Below, in pieces: positions 11,958-23,236 of a DNA stretch of 64,000 nucleotides. The notes below the pieces were generated by a model. The model was given only the letters and a program-made list of their open reading frames with translations, ran no database searches and was not told the DNA's origin. A program made the position numbers and the translations under genes. This DNA comes from Pteria penguin. Its lineage: Eukaryota; Mollusca; Bivalvia; Pterioida; Pteriidae. Each line of letters opens with the position of its first letter. The stretch's first letter is position 1. The stretch is taken from NCBI GenBank assembly GCA_035048485.1, contig CM068586.1, forward strand, positions 33,916,563 through 33,980,562, written 5' to 3'.

Positions 11958-12203
11958 ACTGATTGTTTTGCATCACTCCACGACTATTTCACGTATATGG
12001 TGACTGCATCTGCCCAATACATTGCATACAAAATTCGACCTTTGCAACGGACCCACTCGAAGCAGTAAAGGATCTTTGACGTGTCACGGGGCTTCGGTTT
12101 TTACTGTCTCATCCCAAAGAGCACCGGGGTGTCAAGGGCGGGAGTCGAACCCAGGACCTCTCGATTACGAGCCGAACACCTTATCCACTAGGCCACACCG
12201 GCT
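11958..12203 (-). mobile_element. SINE family 2 copy
   Basis: Tail and body blocks (TTTCACGTATATGGTGACTG, ACGGACCCACTCGAAGCAGT, GGATCTTTGACGTG) are followed by a well-kept tRNA-like head: GGAGTCGAACCC (B box complement) and CCACTAGGCCACACCGGC (A box complement). It is diverged about as much as the copy at 33070. Confidence 0.88.
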
Positions 12204-12879
12204 TTACTATTATCTGGGCGACCTCGACCTTTAGGAAATGACCCGAGCGACCCTTGTCCAAAAGCCCAAAACCCCAGTGAAAATAGTGTGTGAAGTGAAT
12301 TAAATTCCGATGGACAGTTTAAGAGATACGAGTATGGCTGGACAGATAGACAAGACAAGACAAGTGACTATATACTCCCCCGAGGTTTTGGGAAGCACAA
12401 AAATGATATTACAGGCCAGACACGACAAAAACAATTATCAGGCCAAGCAACACAAAACAAAGTTGCTGACAAACCGAATGGTTATTATAGGTACCTGAAA
12501 ACTTCGATGCTGGGGACTTACATACGACATTAGCAACACACTGTGCACTGTGGTAACAGTGTTCATAGTAAAAATTCACATATTTTGACGTCACACTTTG
12601 GATTCCTAAAGCCCCACTCCAATCTGGTTCGTATCTTCAATTCTTTCCACCAAGTAGGTCCCACAAGCATGAAGTTTATATGTCTCTAGATCACTACCCT
12701 GAGCCTCTTCAGCAAAATTCAACATTACACGAATTCTCAGAAATAAGAGCATCTCTGGTCAACCACCTAAGGTCCAAGACAACCCACACTGTATTTCACC
12801 CACCCAAGCTGCATCATCATCCCAGCAGAGGATATAACTAAGAGATGTTTGTAAAACACATATGCCCCCCTTCTGGTAC

Positions 12880-13420
12880 TATACTGTACAACTGAATGAA
12901 GTACTACATGAATTCAGTGACCTTTGATCTTTTGACCTAAAAATCTATAGCAGTCATCTACTACTCATAACCCATCCACCTATGAAATATCATCACAATC
13001 AAGTAAAGGGTTTTCCAGATACTGAGCAGACACCGACTGTGCACAGTACTGCATTGCATTCAGTGAACTCTGACCTTTTGAACTGAAAATCAAAAGAAGT
13101 AATCAACTACTCATAACTAATCCACACATGAAAATTTTTAAATATATGCACTCAATGCTGAGATAATGAATGGAAACTATGAATTATTGGTCTAAGATCA
13201 AGGGGTGTAACTATGTCAATATCTGTTCGAAACCAAAGCAGATTTTGACCTAGATATTCTCATGATTTGTCTGTATACCCAATTTCATTTTGATATATGC
13301 ACCTGCTATGTAGATAATAAAGGGAAACTGTTCAAGTTAAGGTCCTACAGAGCACACACCTACCGACCCACTGACAGCAGCAAATTATATATCTCCACTT
13401 CTTTGAAGTGGGACATAGAA
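12880..13420. repeat. Two diverged interspersed repeats near the RPLP0 3' end
   Basis: Two imperfect direct copies of a unit with CAGTGACCTTTGATCTTTTG, ATCTACTACTCATAACC and ATCCACCTATGAAA lie at about 12900-13010 and 13055-13130. A third block at 13140-13420 (GCTGAGATAATGAATGGAAA, GACCTAGATATTCTC, TTTGAAGTGGGACAT) resembles the 62.2-62.8 kb satellite. Confidence 0.6.
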
Positions 13421-13665
13421 AGATTATAGACAAGGGATGGAAGACAGACAGCACTAGACTATCGATCACCTGCACCTTCAGTAGAGTAAACTAAAAGTAA
13501 ATAACCGGAAAAATGGTCAGCAGAAAACATCCAATGTCTTAAGACATTTAAAGCAGTATTCCTATCCTAAAATTATCGGAAAAATCCCCATTAGACAACA
13601 TCAATTTCCTCAAACATCTTAATACTAGAAATTATTCTCCTCTACCAGTGAAAACTCAAGAATGT

Positions 13666-13671
13666 TTTATT
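13666..13671 (-). terminator. RPLP0: RPLP0 polyadenylation signal
   Basis: AATAAA on the minus strand, 82 bp after the TAA stop, with a second overlapping-type signal at 13673-13678. This distance fits the short 3' UTRs of ribosomal protein mRNAs. Confidence 0.75.
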
Positions 13672-13752
13672 TTTTATTAGTTCAATGCCATATGGCTATT
13701 ACTCCGGCATCAAACAACATGGACTTTCTCCAAATGAACATTTTCATCCATG

Positions 13753-16700
13753 TTAATCAAAGAGTCCAAAACCCATGTCATCATCCGACTCAGATTCTGG
13801 TTCTGGCTTCTTCTCCTCCTTAGCTGCAGCAGGGGCATCAGTGGCTGCAGGAGCAGCAGCCACAGCAAACTTAGACGGGTCAGCAAGGTACTCCTTGGTC
13901 TGAAAATATAACAAAACACGAATGGTACATCTTTGTCCACATATTAGAATCAATTTGAAAGGTAAAACCTGCATGCTTACCCTTAGTGTGAAATAAGTGT
14001 TAATTTTCCAATTAAAATCTACATAGGTATGAAAAGGTACGCCGACATTTCATGCATATTTCCCCATCAGAAATTCTAACCATCATAATATCTTACAAGA
14101 AGCAGGTGTGTATTTTTAACATTTCAAACATTTTAATATTTCAAAGCATTCCCTCAGACTACAACAAAAATTAAAGTAGGCCCTCGTCAAGATAAATAGA
14201 AGTAAATTAAAATGAACATTTACTATTTCCATTGTTAAACTAACTGTAGAAAAACATCAAAGTGAATAAATTTCTTGAAATGTATAGCCGTACAGAATAC
14301 CCTGAATGTTAATTAAGAAAACATGAACTATACCTTCTCAGCCTCTGGGAATGTGTAGTCGGTCTGTACAGCAATGGCTAACAGGCGTTTGAATCCATTA
14401 GCAATAGAGTGTGGGACAGACGCTACAGTGGGATAACCAATTTGAAGAGACAGAGCAGCAATGTTTCTTACACCCTGGAAAAAAATAATGGAAAAATCAG
14501 TAGGCACATGTATTACAAATTTTTTCCACTTCATTTCTCTCAACAAATTTGTTAATAACGTCAAGAATTTTTATGCCCTGTTTTCCAATCAAATACACAT
14601 AGCAGTTCAGTCAGCCAAGGATGTCATCAAACTTTCTCAGGTATATTTGCGAAACCTTCTTGGAAATCATCATCACTGCTGAAGTATTCACATTACAAAT
14701 ACTCTAGCTAACAACATCAACTTGATGTGCATGAAAAAAATAAGTCGAGTACAGATATAAATTGTTTGAAATAAATTTTGGCTAAAAGACTTTTTGACCT
14801 GGGTTTTAAAAGAAAATTGGTAGCTTGTTTTTGTATTTATCAATTACATATATATATTTATTCATGATGTGTAATGTAAAAGATAGCTTCAGTTTTTTAT
14901 ACTGTCCAGTAATTTTGCAGCAGAGGGAATACATCATAAGTCTCACCTGTAAAAAGCGATCTCGTAGATCTTCATCCTTGATGTCCAGAATCTTGGGATC
15001 AAAAATGGTTCCAGAGTCGTACACTGATGATAAAGATCATAAATGTTATCAATTACATTAGGCAAATGAAAAATATGTCAACTGTTCTGTTCATATAAAT
15101 ACTATTCTATCTACATATTTTACCCGCTAAAATATCCCAAATCTTCAACACCCATTGTAGTTAATATCATTATTAACAAACTTGACATTTCAGACCAAAT
15201 ATAGAGCAATAGGTTGTCCCCTGAATCTATATTCTTATATTTACATTGCCTTACGTGGAAGCAAACAATACAAGTTAAAGAATCATGTGAAAAAATCACA
15301 TGAAATAAATAAATGAAGAAATAATCAAAAGGCTTAAATTGCTAATACAAAAGTAAATCACAGTCACTGTAGTAATGTTTCTCTGGTCCAAACATAATCT
15401 TCCTAAAGTCTACCCTGACAACAAACATTCCTGACAAATATCACAAGACAACATACCATGACAAAGCTGTTTCTTCTCCATTCTTTGACTGATTTTTTTT
15501 TAACACATTTTCAGAATGCCCAACCATAATGCAAAAAAGGATTACCAACCTCTTCAACAAAGCAGCGAATTGTGGGTGGGTGCATCCTGCCCACCAAAGA
15601 AATAAAATGTCATTTGCAGTTACTGATCACCCACAGGGAAATAAATTCTATTGACTAACCTTGTATGATTTGCAAACCATAGGAAAATGGTGAGATATTC
15701 AACATGTTGAGCAGTGTAGACTCGGATGACCCAACTTTGTCACCTTCCTTGATCAAGTGCACTTCATTCTAAATTTGAAATAGACAACATTATTTCATCG
15801 TGACTATTCCCTTCAACCTTCATACTCATTTCATTTTCATATCTCTTATTCAAATATTCTCATTTATAAAATTTTGCTTTTTAAACAAAATCCTTATTTT
15901 CAATAATTTACATGTCTGCAGATTATGAAGTACGTAAAAAAGAATTGTGTATCATGACAAGAACTTACCAAGATTTCGATGCATCCTCTGGTAATTTTCG
16001 TCGGAATTTGGAGAGCCTGGAAAAAGGAGGTCTTTTCGGGTCCTAGTGTTGTAGCTTGGGCTGGCACCCTGACATCAAGGGGGGCAACGGCACCAGCTCT
16101 GGCTGGAGCTTTGACCTACAGATAAATACATCATCAAACTCAGAATCAAAGAAGTCTACTTTAAATATTTCATTCAAATACATTTATTCATGTCAAGTTT
16201 ACAAATATCAATAACAAGTGCATATCTTATGTAGAATAAGAACATTCCTTTGAGTAAGGTTTTATGGTTTTCTTTCATCCTCTTATAGATTTATAGATTT
16301 ACAATAAATTTCATGGATGAAAAGATGATTATTGTTGGAATACTACAACAGTCTTGCATAAATCTCTATGACAGCTATGTCCTACCCGACTACTTTATAT
16401 GAGGGAATTTATAGTGACAATTTCATAAATCATGGTGACTTTGAATTTCAAAGGGGGGGGGGGGTGTTATTGGTACCCTGTAATGTACAGTACAGTTGGC
16501 ATGAAATCAGGAAAATCCATGAGTGCCAACGGGCAGCCCACACAATGCGGCAAGTTAGTGCATATAAATATGTACAATTCCACTATATGTGCGGACAGAC
16601 AGTTGATCGTGACTTTTCTACAGCTACCTACCCTGAAAAACATATACAGTCGGATTTATTAAACCTCTGAGACACAGTATCAAACGAGGCATTTATGAAT

Positions 16701-19700
16701 TTATCATTCATGCCTTTTTAATACTTTAAACAATAGTGTATAAAAATATAAAATGCCTGAAATGTTATAGATCATTCCTGAACAGATATAGTGTTTTCAC
16801 AATTCTATAGTCAAATCGGATAATACATTGAGCAAAATGCTCATGCCTACCTGTAGAACATGCACTGGAAAAAAACGTGTAACCATTTCTAAAGATGTAA
16901 AATGGTTGAACAAGAATTCAGAATTTGTTTAACACTATGAGATTAGTTTTGTTATACACAGTTGATAGGAGAAAATCTATAGAAGAATCTGAAATTGCGA
17001 TATCTATACATGTGAACTAGTGCAACTGCATGTTTTTATCTCCTGGATTTGTCACTGTCTAATCGGCAAGCACTGGAAAAAAGATTGAATGAGTTGTTTC
17101 AGGGTCATTTACACATGAGATTTTTTCATTTTATGAATTATAGTTGCAAGAAAGATTCAATGTGGACTACCATAATTGGGTGTTGACTCATAAGTATTGT
17201 ATAATGGTTTATTTACTCATTAAGGAAGCATTACCTGTGCAAGATCAAAATGAAAAATTATTCGAACATTCCTTTAAGTATTGTATGCACATGAAGTACA
17301 TGTACATTCTATAAAGAAAACAAAAATATGTGTACTTATCTATTATAAGTAAAAGGTGTACAGGTGATCGCCGGTAGCTTTGTCATACAGGTAAATATCA
17401 GATATACCCCTTACGAGGGCCCCTTCCACACCCAATTACATTAGATGTTATTTTAAGCGAGTAGGCAAAACGGGAACACACCAGCATGGACTAGGACAAT
17501 TAATTAATACTGGATAAAAACACTGCCTTCCCGGAGTGAAATTAACAATTTTGTCAAGAGAAGTTTATGTTTATGTCTTTTATTTTTAAAGACAATTTGA
17601 AATATATTGTAATTATCGATCACTACTATATGCGATTCTTGATGCTAGTCATGTAATAATGATTTTAGTGAAAACGTAAATCACATCAAAATTAAATCTC
17701 CGACTTCGAAACGTACATATTTGATGCTAGCGCTAACTCCGACTACTGTCCGTCGGCTGCATTGTTATCTAAATGAGAAGAGTGTATAGTAACCATGCTC
17801 AAACGACCATGCTGCCTACGGAAAAAGGCTGAATTGCTAATCACAAATAAAAAATTCTGTCGATACAGCCTGGACATCTACAGGTAAATTTATTGCCTAC
17901 GAGCTCATGATGCCCACGTTTCTTCATGGATGAATTAAGTTCCATGACCACCATACTGCATTCCTTTCTTTGCCAGCTCCTCTGGCTGGAATACATTTTA
18001 CACTAAAATGCAGAGGCAATTTCGGCAGTATCTACATTTTTGAAAAGTTCTATTAAAAGAAAATCTAGCTCACTCGATTGGATACTAACCTTATTTGAAA
18101 GCAAGAGGTCCCTGACCTCATTTAGATCTCCCTTCAGGAACACGAAGCCAACATTAAAGCGGATGTGATTCATCAACCTAAAGGAAAAGTACTACCCATT
18201 ACCTATAAATTTCTAAATAAATAACAAGAAACAATCAATGTCCACAAACCTTTATGTAAATCCATATCTACTGGTTAAACGAGCCCACTGTAAAGTACAC
18301 AAGACAATGAACAATACTATATGTTGTTTTCACCATAATTGTATTGTTCATTGATGATCGAGCCGTCATGCCTTATCTGACCGTCAGACGTGAATTTTAC
18401 ATAGATATTATGTCATGTTTTTATTTCCACTTGATGAAGGCCAAGTGAATGATAATTTGTGGCTACGGACTATTTTTTGTTATTTATCTACATTCAACTC
18501 TTGATAACTCGGAGGGACCACATAAAATTGTTCAAGTTAACAAAAGTTCGATTTAACGATTCGACATTAACGTATGAGTTTGTAAGAGTTACAGCTTACA
18601 TAACGCAACTACATACACAACTGAATTTATTTCACATTCTTCTTCAGAGGAATTCTTATCAATGCTATAAATTTCTGAACACTATTCCTAGGAATATCTA
18701 TGGCAGGGTACAGTGACATTATAAATGAGGCAAACACACAAATGATTATAAATGAGGCAAACACATAACTGCCTAAGAGAGTACTTACAGAGTGGCTTCC
18801 TATCATACCAGTAGCGATATGATTCCCATGAAATTTGATGAATTACAATACTTATACTCGCAGATCTTTGCAAGGTTTCATAACAAGATACCTATGGGCT
18901 TGAATGGTCAGTCTATAGCCACCGCCACATCAGCCATTTTCAATCAATATTCAGACCATCCAAGGCAGATCACTTATTCAATGGTCACTCAGTGGTTTCA
19001 AAGAATTTAAAAACGTCCTATTGTTCACAAATTAATTACAACTGAAACATAAATCACAATGGGTTACCCAAGTCAGTCAGATGACCAAAAAAAAAATTGA
19101 AAACCTCAACCCTTGAAAGAAAATGCAGTTAACATTCATGAGGATGAATCAAATCAGAGTCAAAGGGGATCAAGGCCTTCACATTATAGAAAGAATGAAT
19201 TTGATGAATCACTAAAGAACCGTTAACATGAATCATTAATGGAGAAACAGACACGAAGATACTTTACATGACAAAAAACATCCAAATTTTCAAGCGTTGT
19301 AAGAAATAACATAGTGCAAACAAATTGCTTCTGTGCTTTTATTAAATGTACAATGCAATGCATTAAACTAAATGAAGTGCCAAATTTTGAAATTTAAATT
19401 TAAGTGCTTAATTTTGAAATTTTAAATGGAGCACTTAATTTTGAAATATGAAATTGAGTTATTTAATTTTGAAATTTTCAATGAAGTGCTAAATTTTGAA
19501 ATTTTAAATGCTGTGTTCAATTTTAAAACTCTTAAATGAAGTGTTTAATTTTTAAATTTTAATAAACAGCATCTGTCAGCAACTCTCGGCTCAGTCAGCC
19601 TGTCTAGGCTAAGTAATGAACAATGTATTCCATGAGAATTGGTGGGTTCAACCATTTCTGGTTCCAATCCTTAATGATGGAACACTTTCAACATGTGAGA

Positions 19701-21283
19701 ATTTCATCATTGCCGAGTCGCATCCTTAATTAAAATCGTTTCGACACGTTGCTATTATGTAACTTTTCATAAGCTAGTAACAAATCTTGGCTGTAATCTA
19801 TACTTACTTTTCAAGATCAGGATTCTTGTCCAAATGTCCTCTGATAGCTTTCCTCATCATGGTGTTTTTTCCCATTAACACAACTGGAAGAAAATACAGA
19901 ATATGAAATAATTTAACGTATATGTACAGCACTTGACATTGCTCCCACTCAACATCACACCATGTTGCTTTAACAACATGATAGCAAGTATTTATAAGTG
20001 AACAACAACGAAATAACTAGGAAATATTCTGGCCCTTCTTTGCTGTTACAGGCACAAAGATTGCTAGCATTTAGGCTACAACTGATATAAGACCAAAAAA
20101 AATGTAACCCTTATCATACATATTGTATTAATAACAATCATTATAATTTTCATTTTTGCACTTTTTAATGTTCAATATATGGTATTACATAGTGTTGATT
20201 GCTAATTTTTTTCCAGCTTACATATCAGACCAGATGTTATTTAAAGACAACAAAATGCAATATTTTTATTTAGAGAAATCTGTGTAGCAGCTCAGACCGC
20301 CGCTATGGGCTTGCTTCTTGACCTCTGTGATCTGTAAGTATCAGTGGGTTCAACCATTTCTGGTTCTGATACTTTCGCACAAACCACTGTCAGAGAGAAA
20401 GCTATCATCCTTGCCACAAACCAATGTCAGAGAGAAAGTTATCGTCCTTGCAGCAAACTACTGTCAAAGAGAAAGCTATCATCCTTGCCACAAACCACTG
20501 TCCGAGAGAAAGCTATCATCCTTGCCACAAACCACTGTCCGAGAGAAAGCTATCATCCTTGTCACAAACCACTGTCCAATGAAAGCTATCATCCTTGTCA
20601 CAAACCACTGTCCAAGGGAAAGCAATCGTCCTTGTCACAAACCAATGTCAGAGAGAAAGCTATCATCCTTGTCACAAGATACACACGATAGAGACAATAG
20701 CAGAACTTTTTACCACATGTTTGTACTGTATGTGAAAACAGGAGGCATACAACTTTTATCTGGATTAGAGAATACGGCCAGGCATTATATATTTACCTGC
20801 TTTTCCTCGAAGACTCTGACGGATTCCTTGCATCTGTTTGGATCCTACGTTGTCTGCATTGACAATGAAACATTTGGGGTACTCATCCATTAGTTGCTGA
20901 AATGAAATGCACCACAACAAAACATATAATCACATACAGTAATGAAGTACATATAATCACATACAGTAATGAAGTACATATAATCACATACAGTAATAAA
21001 GTACATGACTTACAACATTACCTACACTCATCTTAATACCTGTATATGTATCTGTTTACATGTAAGAAATGCAGGTTTTCATTTGGCTTTAATATATTAA
21101 ATGATGAAATACATTTTTTGTGAAATTGATTTCAACAAAATAATACACTGAAAGTATCAAATAATCAGCATGTAAATGAGTAAAGTTTCCTTCTCTCAAT
21201 TTTTAAAAAATGAAATGTGTTAATCTTACCGCAATTTTCAGGAAATATTTTGATTTCCATGTTGATTTATCTTCCCTGACCAT
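13753..21283 (-). CDS. RPLP0: 60S acidic ribosomal protein P0
   Basis: P0 is the base of the ribosomal stalk. It binds 28S rRNA, carries the P1/P2 dimers and recruits translation GTPases. Nine coding exons, in order of transcription: 21230-21283, 20797-20896, 19808-19883, 18090-18177, 15969-16115, 15660-15768, 14947-15023, 14334-14474, 13753-13899. All have GT-AG junctions with consistent phases and give 312 aa (human about 317). The N-terminus [14 protein letters not shown], central [18 protein letters not shown] and NVGFVF, and [20 protein letters not shown] are family hallmarks. The Ala-rich hinge and terminal [11 protein letters not shown] are the factor-binding tail shared with P1/P2. 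The start ATG is 21281-21283. A 3' splice site (TTTTTCAG near 21328) implies a 5' UTR intron. The promoter was not found. Introns host RNA candidates (listed separately). Confidence 0.98.
14605..14685 (-). ncRNA. Box C/D snoRNA candidate in an RPLP0 intron
   Basis: In transcript sense the order is: stem TTCAG; box C GTGATGA (14676-14670); box D' CTGA (14640-14637); box C' TGATGA (14629-14624); box D CTGA (14614-14611); stem CTGAA. It is about 80 nt, typical for a methylation guide, and lies in the same strand as its host between exons 14947-15023 and 14334-14474, about 130 nt from the 3' splice site. All four boxes are perfect or near perfect. The guide before D' ends GCAAATATAC and the guide before D is CATCCTTGG. 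Targets were not established. Ribosomal protein introns commonly host such RNAs. Confidence 0.82.
16117..18089. other. RPLP0 intron between exons 5 and 4, no element identified
   Basis: A 2-kb intron region with a G run at 16451-16461. No SINE, TIR element or C/D RNA was recognised, and two overlapping short ORFs near 16370-16670 have no protein-like features. Confidence 0.4.
19370..19561. repeat. AT-rich tandem repeat, about 32-bp period
   Basis: Six or so imperfect units of the type AAATGAAGTGCTTAATTTTG followed by AAATTTT. The array lies inside an RPLP0 intron just downstream (in transcript sense) of the C/D-like RNA candidate at 19583-19718. Confidence 0.8.
19583..19718 (-). ncRNA. Long box C/D-like RNA candidate, copy B, RPLP0 intron 3
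   Basis: In transcript sense: stem CTCGGC; box C ATGATGA (19710-19704); 40 nt; a central stem-loop at 19663-19643; 48 nt; box D CTGA (19594-19591, doubled as CTGACTGA); stem GCCGAG. The terminal stem pairs perfectly and abuts the boxes, as in bona fide C/D RNAs. The central part is AACCA-loop GAAA-TGGTT with a 3' bulge GAACCCA, enclosed by an 8-bp helix (AGGATTGG with CCAATTCT, one G-U) and further by TTCCAT with ATGGAA. At about 136 nt it is longer than a standard guide. A near-identical core with the same spacing occurs in the next intron (20285-20417). The function is unknown. Confidence 0.65.
20285..20417 (-). ncRNA. Long box C/D-like RNA candidate, copy A, RPLP0 intron 2
   Basis: In transcript sense: C-like box AGGATGA (20411-20405, one mismatch to RTGATGA); 39 nt; the same central core as copy B at 20365-20345; 49 nt; box D CTGA (20295-20292). 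The core is enclosed by a perfect 9-bp helix AAGTATCAG/CTGATACTT (20374-20366 with 20344-20336), a different sequence from copy B but paired at the same place. No convincing terminal stem next to the boxes is seen. The C-like box lies in the last unit of a 37-bp tandem array, so the 5' end may have been rearranged. Confidence 0.5.
20374..20685. repeat. 37-bp tandem repeat, about eight units
   Basis: In RPLP0 transcript sense the unit runs CAAGGATGATAGCTTTC, TCTCTGACAGTGG, TTTGTGG. Units vary at a few sites (CTGACA or TTGGACA; TGGCAAG or TGACAAG). Each unit contains a C-box-like GGATGA and often a CTGA. Because 37 is not a multiple of three, overlapping long ORFs (up to 191 codons) appear on the plus strand; they are not genes. 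Confidence 0.92.
20920..21005. repeat. 27-bp tandem repeat, three units
   Basis: Three near-perfect copies of ACATATAATCACATACAGTA followed by ATGAAGT lie in the first coding intron of RPLP0, between exons at 20797-20896 and 21230-21283. Nothing else is seen in this intron. Confidence 0.92.
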
Positions 21284-21477
21284 CTTGATGCAGTACAGAG
21301 ATAGCTAAAGCTGTTTAAAGATAAATCTGAAAAATAAATTCAAATTGCAAATTAATTCAAGCAAAGAAGGTCAATTACAGAAATGTATTTCCCATTCAAT
21401 GCAATTCTAATGAAGTCAACTTTTGTTTAATTATCTGCAGTGTTCGAGAAATCCCATTTCCCGTGGTAAGTAAAAAC

Positions 21478-21530
21478 AAGAGGCACAAGTGGGCCTATAT
21501 TGCTCACCTGAGTACCTAGATTATCAGTCA
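21478..21530. repeat. Fragment of a common bivalve interspersed repeat
   Basis: The string ACAAGAGGCACAAGTGGGCC followed by TATATTGCTCACCTGAGT resembles a repeat I recall as very abundant in bivalve genomes. It contains a donor-like CAG|GTGAGC on the minus strand that could mislead a search for the RPLP0 first exon. Confidence 0.5.
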
Positions 21531-21718
21531 TGCAGGAAGGAAGAAGTTTTTTATTTTTTCATTACTGTGACTGAAGTCAACACAAATGTTGAAAATGTCA
21601 AATTTTATTTCAGACCAGAATAAAAAACAACTACAGTTTTTTGCACATCCATTCAGATGATTTTGATATTAACCTTAGTCTATGAAAAACATATAGAATT
21701 AAATTTGACATGACATGT

Positions 21719-21874
21719 CAGTAGTGGATCCAGGATTTTGGAAAATGGGGGGGGGGGAGGGGGGGGGGCACATCTGTATTATGACTAAGTAATTTTTGGT
21801 GCCAAATCTGGATTTTTAGTAATAAATATGTGGCGAAAAGGGGGGCTCCGGCCCCTCCTCTAAATTCACTACTG
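21719..21874. mobile_element. GGATCCAG-type TIR element with TSD CATGT
   Basis: The left end CAGTAGTGGATCCAGGATTT and right end AATTCACTACTG are imperfect inverted repeats. Flanks are CATGT at 21714-21718 and 21875-21879. The interior has G runs, GGTGCCAAATCTGG and TATGTGGCGAAAAGG. No coding capacity, so it is a non-autonomous (MITE-like) element. Confidence 0.85.
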
Positions 21875-22544
21875 CATGTTTATTATATTAAATTTGACAT
21901 GTATGTTTCATATTTAAAAAGGTATTTAAAGGTACTGGGCCCTTGTTTTTAAAATGGACACAATTAAGGCAAATCACATAAAAGTCAACTGGGGACTTGT
22001 AACTGTCATGTAACTAACACCCTTCTATCCATATCAGGTCAAATAAGAATGAAAAACGGGTAATTTTGTTAACTTACTGAATAATTTCAGTAAATAATGA
22101 GTCATTTCCGTAATCCCGGGTAATTTCAGTAAGTAGTAGAACCCTGTAGTACCATTTACCGAAATGCCGCACATATATGAAAATGCCCCGTTCAAATACC
22201 GAAATACCCCCAAATTGCCCCTTGTATCTTAATAATTATTGCTTTAACATATAAATATGAATAAATCAGGGTAAAATATGTACAAATATGTATCTTTTAA
22301 TGTGTAATATATTTTAGTTTGCATCTTCATAGTTTAAGACAATTTTATTACATGGAAGATAACTCTTACAATCTGTTTAGTTTTGTTTTTAGTAATATTA
22401 CAAGTTGTTTTTTTTTAACATTGTTGAATAAAGTTATTTATATGATTTTTCTATAAAATTTATCAATCATTTTCTTTTTTCAGATTCATGTTATATAATT
22501 ATATGGATCAAAGGGGTAGATGACTGTACTTAATATATGTATAA

Positions 22545-23236
22545 CAGGGATGGAAATTGGCAAGAATTTCCCAGGAGCCAAACGGGCTCGTAGGTTTGAA
22601 ATTCTGGTAGCCCGTTCTAAAACTTAGGGGCCCGTTATATTTATGTAAATGTTTAAGCAAAGTCAATTTTTTTTAAAATCTTTATTCCTTTAATTGATTA
22701 CATTAACTCGTCATAGCGAACAACCAGATGTGAATGAAGAATTCAGCCCCGACTCTATGCAATAATTGCAGATCATACCCCTGTCCGTCTCTTGCAGCCA
22801 TGGTCTATTTACTGCCCCGTTGGGCTGGAAATTCCTTTTCCTTTTCTGTTTATCATATTCCCTATCGTAATCCCGTTTGCGCTTTGTTCCCCCGCTACTT
22901 TTTGTTTTCTGTACCCATCGAGGGCAGCAAACAAGGGCCTGGGGGCCGCCATGCTGCTTTTCGTAACATAACGCTTTTTCATTCACGCAATGAAAACTCG
23001 GGAGACAGCCCACAATACTTGCCTATATGGGGGTATACAAATTGAGATTAGGAAATAGACGTGGTCGGACAGATGTTAAACTGACGGAAGAAACTACATT
23101 AAGCATTTACTTGATCAAGACGAACATCGCCAGTCTAGACAATTCGCCAAACGGGCGACTTCGGATATAAAACAATTCGCCCGATCGTAAATTCGGTCGC
23201 CTCGGGCGAACGGACCACCGCTAATTTCCATCCCTG
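22545..23236. mobile_element. 692-bp TIR element, TSD TATAA, hAT-like
   Basis: Termini CAGGGATGGAAATT and AATTTCCATCCCTG are inverted repeats flanked by TATAA at 22540-22544 and 23237-23241. It is homologous at both ends to the 894-bp element at 60543-61436 (GAGCCAAACGGGCTC on one side; GGTCGCCTCGGGC on the other). It carries on the minus strand a remnant of a transposase-type N-terminus (see 22711-22915). No full transposase is present, so it is non-autonomous. Confidence 0.92.
22711..22915 (-). pseudogene. Remnant of hAT-type transposase N-terminal region
   Basis: A basic stretch (TKRKRDYDREYDKQKRKR) is followed by NFQPNGAVNRPWLQETDRG and MICNYC. In known hAT transposases and related host proteins a KRxRxFxxxWxxxxPWL segment precedes a CxxC zinc finger; that family placement is from memory. 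The frame stops soon after the CxxC, and the longer 100-codon frame has no ATG start, so this is a decayed piece within the 692-bp element. Confidence 0.5.

Noticed and set aside
20318..20893. 191-codon and 115-codon plus-strand frames
   Set aside because: They run through the 37-bp tandem repeat in two frames and then antisense to RPLP0 exon 2; repetitive translation with no protein character.
21505..21545. RPLP0 first exon with CTTCTTCCTTCCTGC start and CAG|GTGAGC donor on the minus strand
   Set aside because: The donor lies within a common dispersed repeat (ACAAGAGGCAC...GCTCACCTGAG), so the match to a 5'-pyrimidine ribosomal-protein start is probably chance.
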